Source of the DNA: Treponema sp.
Lineage (GTDB): Bacteria > Spirochaetota > Spirochaetia > Treponematales > Treponemataceae
DNA length: 32,165 bases
Direction: 5' to 3'
Assembly: GCA_016296655.1 (NCBI GenBank)
Contig: JAEDIW010000032.1
Location: 1 to 32,165, forward strand
Part shown: positions 1-6,560 of the stretch, piece by piece
Position numbering within the stretch: the first letter of the stretch is position 1
Layout of the letters: every line of letters starts with the position of its first letter
Notes under the pieces: generated by a model
Seen by the model: the letters and a program-made list of their open reading frames with translations, nothing else
What the model was told of the DNA's origin: nothing
Database searches by the model: none
Made by a program: the position numbers and the translations under genes

Positions 1-44
1 AAAAATCTGGCTTTTTTTTCAGGCCTTAAAATTGGAGACCTTTT

Positions 45-1397
45 TCAGTGGCCTCTCCTTAAAGCCCCCATCCTTTTTTTCCAGGCAGGAAAATCCACCG
101 AAACCAGTTTTTCCATAGAAGTGTTGGTATAGCCGTAACCGTTGCGCCTTTCCACAGACAAATCGTTAAAATTTTCCACATACCTGCAGCCCCGGTCGCA
201 CCAGATTGGACTTAAGACAGAAGGGTAAAATCCCTGAATGGGTTTTCTGGCTCCAGTTTCCACATCAAAGGAAGAGTCCAGAGCGTAAAACCGTGCCCAG
301 CAGTCCCTGGCAGAAGGGTCGTCAATTAAGACCTGCTCGTAATCGTAATACCTTCCCCCAAGAACTTCCGCTTTTCTTGGATTTCTGACAAGTTTCTTTC
401 CCTTTATGCGGATATCCGTCCGGTCAAAAAAGGTACAGGCGGCAACCACAGCATTTTTTACCTCTTCCGAAGGATTTTTAAGGGACATTAAAAAAGTTAC
501 GATTTTTCTGGATTCCAGGGAACTGACGGCAGGAGGCTCAAATTCCCGTGCCCAAATGGGAGCATAATTTTCGTAGCTGTGCTGCTGACACCAGGCACTA
601 AGAATTTTTGAGCCGTCTTTTAAGGTAAGTGTAATTTGAGTTTTTAAGATACATTCAAGACCGTGCTCCCAGGCTTTTTTTGCTTTGGCCCGCATGTCTT
701 CGTCCACAAAAGAATAAAGTTTTTTGTCTTCCACCACCTCTCCCAGAAAAGTCAGCACGTCGGAAATAACGTCGTCGTTAAAGGTAATGGCATAGACATC
801 AGCTCCAGTAAAACCGCCGGTAACAGGCTCCTGAGCATTCAAAATCCACTGAAGAGCCTTTAGAGCACAGTCCCCATAGCGTTTTTCGGGAATCTGCTGG
901 TAAACCTGGGCAAGGTAGCGGATTTGAGAGAAGATGTTGCGGTTGTCCATGGTACTTCCCTTGGGGTCCGTCAGCAGGTTGTAAGTTACAGGCTTAATTT
1001 TCTTGTTGTTTTCCTGCCGTTCCTTCAGTTTTTCCAGGGTAAAAATTCTCTGATAGTCCTGATTTTTTGCCCATCCACCGTCAGGATTCTGCAGATAAAC
1101 CATATTTTCCGCAATACCTGCAATCATAGTTTCCTTATACAGGGGGTAAGGAGGAATGGAATCCTTGTAAACATAGCGGGCGTGGCTAAAACCGTCAGAA
1201 AATTCCCCAAGGGAAATGCTTTTGTATTCCTTTTGAGTAAAGGCAGCAAATTTTTCCTGTTCTTCAAGTTTTTTTTCGGTCTCCAGAACAGAAGGCTCCA
1301 CCGACTTACAGGAAACACACAAAAATGCACTAAAAAAAGCAAAAAATGGAAGAAAAAAGAATTTTTTTTCCATAAATTTTTTCATAAAATTTTCCAT
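45..1397 (-). CDS. Family 10 pectate lyase, predicted lipoprotein
   Basis: Cleaves polygalacturonate (de-esterified pectin) by beta-elimination. The 450-residue product carries the landmarks I associate with polysaccharide lyase family 10: an NPDGGWAKN segment, a TMDNRNIFSQIRYLAQVY stretch, AITFNDD, WCQQHS, WAREFEPPAVSSLES and a final ERRNGYGYTNT. The N-terminus is a basic stretch, a Phe-rich hydrophobic core and FLCVSC with Cys30, so it is probably a lipoprotein at the cell surface or in the periplasm. The frame stays open upstream to 1508. I start it at 1397 because AGGA lies about 9 bases before that ATG and a TATAAT (1416-1421) lies inside the longer version. In-frame ATGs at 1385 and 1373 are alternatives and would keep the signal. 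It stands alone, facing away from the next gene. Family call is confident; exact start is not. Confidence 0.85.
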   Translation of the reverse strand: MENFMKKFMEKKFFFLPFFAFFSAFLCVSCKSVEPSVLETEKKLEEQEKFAAFTQKEYKSISLGEFSDGFSHARYVYKDSIPPYPLYKETMIAGIAENMVYLQNPDGGWAKNQDYQRIFTLEKLKERQENNKKIKPVTYNLLTDPKGSTMDNRNIFSQIRYLAQVYQQIPEKRYGDCALKALQWILNAQEPVTGGFTGADVYAITFNDDVISDVLTFLGEVVEDKKLYSFVDEDMRAKAKKAWEHGLECILKTQITLTLKDGSKILSAWCQQHSYENYAPIWAREFEPPAVSSLESRKIVTFLMSLKNPSEEVKNAVVAACTFFDRTDIRIKGKKLVRNPRKAEVLGGRYYDYEQVLIDDPSARDCWARFYALDSSFDVETGARKPIQGFYPSVLSPIWCDRGCRYVENFNDLSVERRNGYGYTNTSMEKLVSVDFPAWKKRMGALRRGH

Positions 1398-1415
1398 AAA
1401 GTTTTTCCTGAAACC

Positions 1416-1421
1416 ATTATA
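1416..1421 (-). promoter_or_regulatory. Candidate -10 box for the pectate lyase gene
   Basis: A perfect TATAAT on the minus strand, 18 bases before the chosen start codon. The best -35 match, TTTACC, has only a 15-base spacer, so the promoter call is tentative. The predicted transcript leader is only about 12 bases and begins near the Shine-Dalgarno. Confidence 0.4.
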
Positions 1422-1461
1422 CAGCAAAATTCCCCAGGTAAATCCTTTTGTAAATTTTTCA

Positions 1462-1487
1462 CAGGGAAATTCCTCACATTTTCCCTG
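1462..1487. repeat. 8-bp perfect inverted repeat upstream of the pectate lyase gene
   Basis: CAGGGAAA (1462-1469) and TTTCCCTG (1480-1487) form a perfect inverted repeat with a 10-base loop, about 40 bases upstream of the candidate -10 box. It could be a regulator site; no regulator is identified. Confidence 0.4.
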
Positions 1488-1488
1488 C

Positions 1489-1515
1489 CAGCACTTCCTC
1501 AGCAGCACTTCCTCA
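1489..1515. repeat. Tandem 13-base repeat in the pectate lyase upstream region
   Basis: CAGCACTTCCTCA occurs at 1489-1501 and again at 1503-1515, a 14-base period. On the minus strand each unit reads TGAGGAAGTGCTG. Function unknown. Confidence 0.6.
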
Positions 1516-1517
1516 CC

Positions 1518-1546
1518 TGTTTTACCAAAATATTTTATGCTATACT
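1518..1546 (+). promoter_or_regulatory. Candidate extended -10 promoter for the MIF-like gene
   Basis: TATACT (1541-1546) is preceded by TGC, an extended -10. The -35 region (TGTTTT at 1518-1523, 17-base spacer) is weak. The predicted start near 1553 leaves a leader of about 45 bases containing AGGAGG at 1585-1590. Confidence 0.5.
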
Positions 1547-1597
1547 ATTTATGTTATACAAACCGAAAACAAGCCATAAAAATCAGGAGGAAAAATC

Positions 1598-1939
1598 ATG
1601 CCAATGATAGAAGCTAAGGTGACAATGCAGTTACCTGTAGAAAAAAGAGATGTTTTGAAAGCCGAATTTGGAAAGGCCATCAGCGTAATGGGAAAACCAG
1701 AATCTTATCTGATGATTAATCTAGCCGATAATCAGGATTTGTATTTTGGCGGGAAAAAGCTTGAAAAAGGCGCTTATATTGAAGTAAAAGTTCTTGGCAG
1801 CGTTGACTCAGGTGCAAGCGCAAAAATGTCGGCCCGTCTCTGCGAAATTCTGGAAAAAGAACTTGGCATTCCAGGCAATGCAGTTTACATCTCCTACTGG
1901 GGAACCTCTAACTGGGGCTGGAACGGCGGAAACTTTTAA
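1598..1939 (+). CDS. MIF-like tautomerase (macrophage migration inhibitory factor family)
   Basis: A 113-residue protein of the MIF/tautomerase superfamily, in which the N-terminal proline left after Met removal is the catalytic base for keto-enol tautomerisation (phenylpyruvate is a common test substrate). Visible here are MPMIEA at the N-terminus with Pro2, Lys33 in GKPESYLMI (the position of MIF Lys32), FGG around residue 50, AVYISYW near residue 96 and the C-terminal NWGWNGGNF that matches the end of animal MIF (VGWNNSTF). Length equals the family norm. AGGAGG lies 7 bases before the ATG. It stands alone with its own promoter and a hairpin after it. The physiological substrate in bacteria is not known to me. 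Confidence 0.85.
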   Translation: MPMIEAKVTMQLPVEKRDVLKAEFGKAISVMGKPESYLMINLADNQDLYFGGKKLEKGAYIEVKVLGSVDSGASAKMSARLCEILEKELGIPGNAVYISYWGTSNWGWNGGNF

Positions 1940-1957
1940 AGCCTGAAATTCAACAAA

Positions 1958-1999
1958 AAAAATAAAAAGTCAAATGCCAAATTTTGAATTTTTATTTTT
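1958..1999 (+). terminator. Long AT-rich hairpin after the MIF-like gene, probable terminator
   Basis: Bases 1958-1974 pair with 1983-1999 in a 17-position stem with a single mismatch (G1969/A1988). The 3' arm ends in ATTTTTATTTTT, which can serve as the U tract. A diverged copy lies at the right window edge (32135-32165). Because the stem is almost pure A/T it could act in either direction. Confidence 0.55.
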
Positions 2000-2255
2000 C
2001 GGGTGGCTTTTTGGCTGGTTCAAAACCAGCCAAAAACCAGGCTATCCGCACTTCGCCGTCTAACCGCGGCTCATCCCTGCGCATACGCTTCGGGACTGCC
2101 TTCGGCAGGTGCTCCTATCCTTGCCACAGGCAAACTCGCCAGGCATAGATGCCAGCCTCACAAAAAAATCGCAACAAAAATCAAGAAATCTTCTTGTGCA
2201 ATGTTTACAATCACCCCGTTAAAATCAAAATTTTACAGAACAAAGGAAGTAAAAA
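2000..2255. other. Non-coding, locally GC-rich, hairpin-rich spacer
   Basis: No supported gene lies between the MIF-like and GNAT genes (1940-2255). After the terminator-like hairpin, about 2001-2165 is clearly richer in G+C than its surroundings. It holds a 13-bp hairpin (2008-2036) and small perfect stems such as CTGCC/GGCAG with a TTC loop and TTGCC/GGCAA with an ACA loop. An open frame runs through it but has no start signal and no family resemblance. It looks like a dispersed intergenic repeat; a genome-wide search would settle this. Confidence 0.5.
2008..2036. repeat. Perfect 13-bp hairpin with a CAA loop
   Basis: TTTTTGGCTGGTT (2008-2020) is exactly complementary to AACCAGCCAAAAA (2024-2036). 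The T-run is on the 5' arm and the A-run on the 3' arm, so it does not fit an intrinsic terminator on either strand. Confidence 0.75.
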
Positions 2256-2783
2256 ATGAACGACAACACAAAAATAATCCTGCAGACACAAAGGCTCTAT
2301 CTTCGGGAACTTTCTTCCGCCGATTTTCCGGCACTTTGCAGAATCATGCAGGACGAAAAAACAATGTACGCTTACGAAGGCCCATTTTCTGACAAAGAAG
2401 TGCAGGACTGGCTGGAAAACCAGTTTAAACATTACAGAAAATACGGTTTTGGACTTTGGGCAGTTGTCTTAAAAGAAACAGACAGAATGATAGGACAATG
2501 CGGTCTTTCAATGCAAAAATGGAAAGAAAACAAACTTCTGGAAATTGGCTACCTTTTTGAACGGGAGTACTGGCACAAAGGCTATGCCACCGAAGCTGCC
2601 CTTGCCTGCAAAAAATATGCCTTTGAAACATTAAACGCAGATGAAGTCTGTTCAATTATCCGTGACACAAACACAGCCTCGCAAAATGTTGCCCTCCGCA
2701 ACGGAATGAAAATAACAGACACATGGACAAAACATTACCGCAACGTAGACATGCCCCATTATCTGTTTACAGTCAAAAAATAA
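2256..2783 (+). CDS. GNAT family N-acetyltransferase (RimJ/RimL type)
   Basis: Transfers an acetyl group from acetyl-CoA to an unknown amine. The 175-residue protein opens with LQTQRLYLREL, typical of the Acetyltransf_3 group. It carries IGYLFEREYWHKGYATEA (98-114), whose HKGYATEA part is the pyrophosphate-binding Q/R-x-x-G-x-G/A loop, and ends with the SQNVALRNGM element (142-151) that packs against CoA. Length is normal. AGGAAG lies 7 bases upstream of the ATG. Two terminator-like hairpins follow. This subfamily includes ribosomal-protein acetyltransferases and self-resistance enzymes, so the substrate cannot be read from sequence. Confidence 0.88.
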   Translation: MNDNTKIILQTQRLYLRELSSADFPALCRIMQDEKTMYAYEGPFSDKEVQDWLENQFKHYRKYGFGLWAVVLKETDRMIGQCGLSMQKWKENKLLEIGYLFEREYWHKGYATEAALACKKYAFETLNADEVCSIIRDTNTASQNVALRNGMKITDTWTKHYRNVDMPHYLFTVKK

Positions 2784-2784
2784 T

Positions 2785-2807
2785 CTGCATAACTTATGCG
2801 TTTTTTT
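2785..2807 (+). terminator. Intrinsic terminator after the GNAT gene
   Basis: GCATA (2787-2791) pairs with TATGC (2795-2799) across a 3-base loop, followed by a run of seven T (2801-2807). The stem is short. Confidence 0.55.
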
Positions 2808-2815
2808 AGCAATGC

Positions 2816-2850
2816 CAGGGCAGTCAGTTCTGTCCTGCTGGACTTTTTTT
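2816..2850 (+). terminator. Second terminator-like hairpin between GNAT and hsdR
   Basis: CAGGGCAG (2816-2823) pairs with CTGTCCTG (2830-2837), eight pairs including one G-T wobble, and seven T follow at 2844-2850. The T-run is on plus only, so it insulates hsdR from plus-strand read-through rather than ending hsdR. Confidence 0.5.
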
Positions 2851-2867
2851 ATCAGCTGCATTCATAT

Positions 2868-5800
2868 TTACGCAACACTTCCATAAACACTCTGCACATA
2901 CTCGAAAATCTTCTTTCTGCACTCACCTACTGCCATATCATCATAACTTTCAGGCAGTTCAGTCCATAACGTATTTTTGATAAGAACATCAATATCAGCC
3001 GCATTCTGACTATTTCCAAAAGGATTTGTCATTTCTGCAAGCATATTGTTTATTTTCTCAAGAAGTTCTTTTGCAATAGACTTAATTTGTTCAATTTCTT
3101 TTTTATCAAGCGTATCTTTGAAAAGCATGTCATATACGGCCAGCTCTTTAATATCTGAAAAACCTTCACGAATACAACGGTCCTGCTCATCCGAAAGCGA
3201 TTTGGCAACTTTTAAAAGCTCTTCAAAAACCTTTCTTATTTCAGCTTTATCCTGAGCTTTATTATATTCTTCAATTACAGCCTGATAATGCTTGTAATAT
3301 TCTGTAGTGGCAGGATTTTTCTTTAATAAATCTTCTGCCTGCATTTCAATAATTGCAGAAAGCTCCTGAATTACTAATTCCTTTGGTTTTACTTTTTCAA
3401 ATTCTGCCTTGAGAACTTCAAAGTTGATTTTGCTAATATCAAGTTTTACCTCCTCCTCAATTACATCCCCATCTTCCAGCTTGATATATTCATTAATAAC
3501 TTCCTGCAACTGCATCATTACATCTGTAGTATCAGTTGGCTGTCGGCGGATATTTAAGCGTTTAAAAATAGCCTCAATGCCACCCTTATTCTTTTTAAGT
3601 TCAGGCGAAATTTCCTTATCTGTAGCATACTTATACAAACGCAAAAATTGAGAAGTCATCAAATTGAAACGCTTTTTAATATCTAATGGAGGTGTCGCAA
3701 TTGCATTTGCTGCAATTCTGATTGCCTTTAATTTTGCATTTTTATCCTGCTCATCAACAATTGCCGAAAGTTCAATCCCTTTATCCTGTAAAAACTGCAT
3801 AATCTGGGCACAATGCTCATAAATCTGTTTGATTAAATCTTCACGGTCAATTGTTACTCTTGTTTTCTGCTTTTTCTTATTTACAGTGTAATCGGCAAGC
3901 GCCTTTTCCAGATAAGGAACAATTCCAATGTAATCAACAATAAGCCCGTTCTCTTTACCTTCATTTACACGGTTAGCACGAGCAATTGTCTGCATAAGAG
4001 TATGATCTTTGAGCGGCTTATCCAGATAAAGATTGCCAAGACTTGGAACATCAAACCCAGTAAGCCACATGGCACACACAAAAACAACTCTGAAAGGATT
4101 ATCTTCATCTTTAAAATCCTTATCCAAATCATTATTTTCCATGGCCTTTTTATGAACATCCAGATTAAGACCATATTTTTTGAAGCGCTCTTCATCACCT
4201 TTTTGTGAAGAAATCACAACACGCATAACAGTTTCTTTCATCCATTCAATTTTGTGCTTTGATTCAAGATATTCCTGCTGCTCCAAATCTTTTAATTCTT
4301 TTTCAAGTTCAGCAATCTTCTGCTGCCAGTATTCCAGAACAAAGTTGTACATTCTTACCGCAGTAATTTTATCAACAGAAACAAACATCGCCTTTCCGTT
4401 AAGCCAGAGTTCTGAATAATGCTCTACAAAATCCTTTGCAATTTTTCGCAAACGTTCTTCACTGCAGATAATATGAAGTTCCCTTTTTATCTGATTTTTG
4501 AGATTTTCAATATCCTTTTCGTCAAAATCAGAATCCTCGTCATTTTCCGCCTGTTCAATTATTTCCAGAAGTTTTTCATCAATTTCTGGATTTTCCAGTT
4601 TAAGTTTACTGCCACGATTTTCATAATAAAGAGGAACAGTTGCCCCATCCTTTACCGCACGCTGAAAGTCATATACAGAAACATAATCACCAAAAGTTCG
4701 CTTTGTAATATTATCGCTAGAAAACAACGGCGTTCCTGTAAATCCCAGACGACTTGCCTCCGGCAGCAATGCACACATATTCTCAGCAAAAATACCATTG
4801 TTTGTTCTGTGAGCTTCATCAGAAATCAAAAGAATATCATGATCTACATGAATAGGAGTAGGATTTGATTTGTTAAACTTTTGTATAAGAGTAAAAATAT
4901 ATTTTGAATTCTCCTTGCTAAGTTTTTTTACAAGATCATCTCCGCTTGAGGCAATGTAACGAGAAGCTTTTACACTGCCAAGGCAACCAGCCGCTTCAAA
5001 AGTACCGCTAATCTGTTTATTAAGTTCACTGCGGTCTGTAATAATAACAACAGTTGGATTTCCGCCAGTCTTGCGATGAATTTTTTCAGCAAGAAAAAGC
5101 ATCGAGTAACTTTTTCCACTACCTTGAGTATGCCAGAATACACCAATTTTCCCCTCAAGAATCTGCCGCTCTTTATATTTTTCAAAAGCCTGATTTACAC
5201 CAAGATACTGATGATTGCGGGCAAGAATCTTTGCAAGTTTGCCAGATGAATTATCAAAAATAATAAAATTTTCTACCAGATCCAAAAAAGTCTGTTTGCA
5301 GCAGACAGCTTCCAGCATAATGTGCATCTTCGGCTCATCATCATCCACTTCATCATCTTCTGTTTTACGGCTCCATTCACTGAAAAACTTATATTTCGAC
5401 CCGACAGTACCGATTTTTGCATCCATTCCATTAGAAAGAATTACCATTGCATTGTAGTAAAAAAGATGGGGAACACATTCCAGAGAACGATTGTAGTTAT
5501 CAAGATAAGCATTTCTAACATCCACATCCAGACGCTTAAGTTCTGTAAAAAGCAAAGGAATTCCATTCACAAAACCAATAACATCGGCCCGCATTAAAGG
5601 TTTACCAATCGGACTTTCCATCCACAGTTCACGAACGGCTACAAACTCATTTCGCTCTTCTGCAGGCGCTTCTGCATTTTCATTGAAATTGATGATTTTA
5701 AAAGTACGCCTTACGTTGTTTCCATTTTCATCAGTTGTATCAACAGGAATACCATCTTTTATAAAAGTATAAAAAGCCTTATTCTGCTGAACAATCATAG

Positions 5801-6098
5801 CCAGGTCATTATTCAAAGAATAATCCAAAAGAACATCAACAGCCTTTTTTATTTCATCAACCGTAATACCAGGATTAAAACGCTCAAGCGCTTTTTTAAG
5901 ATACGGAACAAGAAGAATCTGCTTTTTCGAACTGCGTCCTAAAAAAACTTTACCATCAGGCTGAAGCCCTAAAGAAAGATTTTCATCTTCACCGAAAATT
6001 TCATTATCAAAAGCATAGAAACTTTCCCAGCCTAAACTTTCCAATATTTCTGCGGCATTTTCCTGAACAAGTTTGTCTTCTGAATAGTCTGCGTTCAT
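2868..6098 (-). CDS. hsdR: Type I restriction enzyme R subunit (HsdR)
   Basis: Motor and nuclease subunit of the type I restriction complex; it translocates DNA with ATP and cuts away from the recognition site. In the 1076-residue protein the N-terminal PD-(D/E)xK nuclease shows D172 in ADVIGFVNG and E186/K188 in FTELK. The SF2 motor shows TQGSGKS (324-330), DEAH (427-430), GFTGTP (452-457), and further on LTGFDVPSLGNLYLDKPL and QTIARANR. Length is normal. The reading frame is open back to 6275. I start at 6098 because GGGAG lies 8 bases before that ATG and homologous proteins begin just before the DKLVQENAAEILESLGW region. The extra frame is made of hairpins (6111-6255). It is the last gene of the island and is separated from hsdS by an AAA gene and a remnant. 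Confidence 0.95.
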   Translation of the reverse strand: MNADYSEDKLVQENAAEILESLGWESFYAFDNEIFGEDENLSLGLQPDGKVFLGRSSKKQILLVPYLKKALERFNPGITVDEIKKAVDVLLDYSLNNDLAMIVQQNKAFYTFIKDGIPVDTTDENGNNVRRTFKIINFNENAEAPAEERNEFVAVRELWMESPIGKPLMRADVIGFVNGIPLLFTELKRLDVDVRNAYLDNYNRSLECVPHLFYYNAMVILSNGMDAKIGTVGSKYKFFSEWSRKTEDDEVDDDEPKMHIMLEAVCCKQTFLDLVENFIIFDNSSGKLAKILARNHQYLGVNQAFEKYKERQILEGKIGVFWHTQGSGKSYSMLFLAEKIHRKTGGNPTVVIITDRSELNKQISGTFEAAGCLGSVKASRYIASSGDDLVKKLSKENSKYIFTLIQKFNKSNPTPIHVDHDILLISDEAHRTNNGIFAENMCALLPEASRLGFTGTPLFSSDNITKRTFGDYVSVYDFQRAVKDGATVPLYYENRGSKLKLENPEIDEKLLEIIEQAENDEDSDFDEKDIENLKNQIKRELHIICSEERLRKIAKDFVEHYSELWLNGKAMFVSVDKITAVRMYNFVLEYWQQKIAELEKELKDLEQQEYLESKHKIEWMKETVMRVVISSQKGDEERFKKYGLNLDVHKKAMENNDLDKDFKDEDNPFRVVFVCAMWLTGFDVPSLGNLYLDKPLKDHTLMQTIARANRVNEGKENGLIVDYIGIVPYLEKALADYTVNKKKQKTRVTIDREDLIKQIYEHCAQIMQFLQDKGIELSAIVDEQDKNAKLKAIRIAANAIATPPLDIKKRFNLMTSQFLRLYKYATDKEISPELKKNKGGIEAIFKRLNIRRQPTDTTDVMMQLQEVINEYIKLEDGDVIEEEVKLDISKINFEVLKAEFEKVKPKELVIQELSAIIEMQAEDLLKKNPATTEYYKHYQAVIEEYNKAQDKAEIRKVFEELLKVAKSLSDEQDRCIREGFSDIKELAVYDMLFKDTLDKKEIEQIKSIAKELLEKINNMLAEMTNPFGNSQNAADIDVLIKNTLWTELPESYDDMAVGECRKKIFEYVQSVYGSVA

Positions 6099-6110
6099 AA
6101 AATTTCTCCC

Positions 6111-6255
6111 ATAAAAAGTCAAGAAGATTGTTTCAGCAATCGATTGACTTTTTATGCCGCTTCGCAATGAAATGAGAAGCGGCAGTTGATAAGGAAGTTC
6201 GCAACGCGAACTTGTGAATAAAAACTTTGACGCTATTTCAGGCAAAGTTTTTATT
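6111..6255. repeat. Block of four consecutive perfect hairpins upstream of hsdR
   Basis: Four perfect inverted repeats fill 145 bases. (1) ATAAAAAGTCAA 6111-6122 with 6144-6155, 12 bp, with a nested GATTG/CAATC. (2) GCCGCTTC 6156-6163 with 6176-6183, 8 bp. (3) AAGTTCGC 6195-6202 with 6206-6213, 8 bp, loop AAC. (4) AATAAAAACTTTG 6217-6229 with 6243-6255, 13 bp. The two outer stems both carry ATAAAAA/TTTTTAT ends. The block starts 12 bases before the hsdR ATG. On the minus strand, a perfect AGGAGG (6264-6259) lies just beyond its far end with no start codon at normal spacing. Confidence 0.9.
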
Positions 6256-6273
6256 ACACCTCCTTTAACAGTC

Positions 6274-6294
6274 ATGCTGAACCTGATTCAGCAT
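6274..6294. repeat. 7-bp inverted repeat carrying the GTCATGCTGA motif
   Basis: ATGCTGA (6274-6280) pairs with TCAGCAT (6288-6294). The string GTCATGCTGA also occurs in the structured repeat after araD (30788-30797), and a one-base variant occurs after hisG (21391-21400), so this may be a short member of the same family. Confidence 0.5.
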
Positions 6295-6302
6295 CACTCC
6301 AC

Positions 6303-6560
6303 CTAAGAAATTAACTTTTTTATTCCAGAAAGAAACATCTGAAAACTAACAGAAGTATTTATTTGTGGATTAAAGTATTCTGCAATTTTTTCTGCTCCTG
6401 AAATTTGTTGATGTTCTGGCAAATATTTTTATAATTCCTTTTTTGGATTAATAATTGCATCTGGAATTTTATATTGTGATTTTTGAGATAGTTTTGTTAA
6501 ATCCTTGTTGTATGCTTTTGAAACTGCACTCAAATCACCAAAATACCTTGTTTCCAAAGA
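6303..6560 (-). pseudogene. Remnant of a DUF4276-family gene, C-terminal part only
   Basis: Read on minus in the frame ending TAG at 6303-6305, this stretch gives SLETRYFGDLSAVSKAY, then about 20 residues, then IPDAIINPKKEL, a TAA stop, KYLPEHQQISGAEKIAEYF and NTSVSFQMFLSGIKKLIS. This matches the C-terminal pattern I know from DUF4276 proteins (E-[ST]-x-[WY]-[FY]-x-GD, NPKKEL, GA-x-IA-x-x, S-x-SF-x-x-F). Those are Toprim-like proteins usually encoded directly after an AAA ATPase. The 5' two thirds are missing, no start codon is available, and an in-frame TAA (probably from GAA) interrupts it. It overlaps the last codons of the AAA gene in another frame, so an internal deletion probably joined the two genes. 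Confidence 0.72.

Noticed and set aside
2000..2255. Integron attC site between two small same-strand genes (MIF-like, GNAT)
   Set aside because: A GTCTAAC fitting RYYYAAC is present, but no partner GTTRRRY or matching inverted arms at suitable distance were found, and there is no integrase or cassette array.
2003..2392. Open reading frame across the GC-rich spacer
   Set aside because: No start signal, runs into the GNAT gene in another frame, and the residues match no family.
6099..6275. 60-residue N-terminal extension of HsdR
   Set aside because: It is encoded by the hairpin block, has no start codon at proper distance from AGGAGG, and HsdR proteins begin near the ATG at 6098, which has its own GGGAG.
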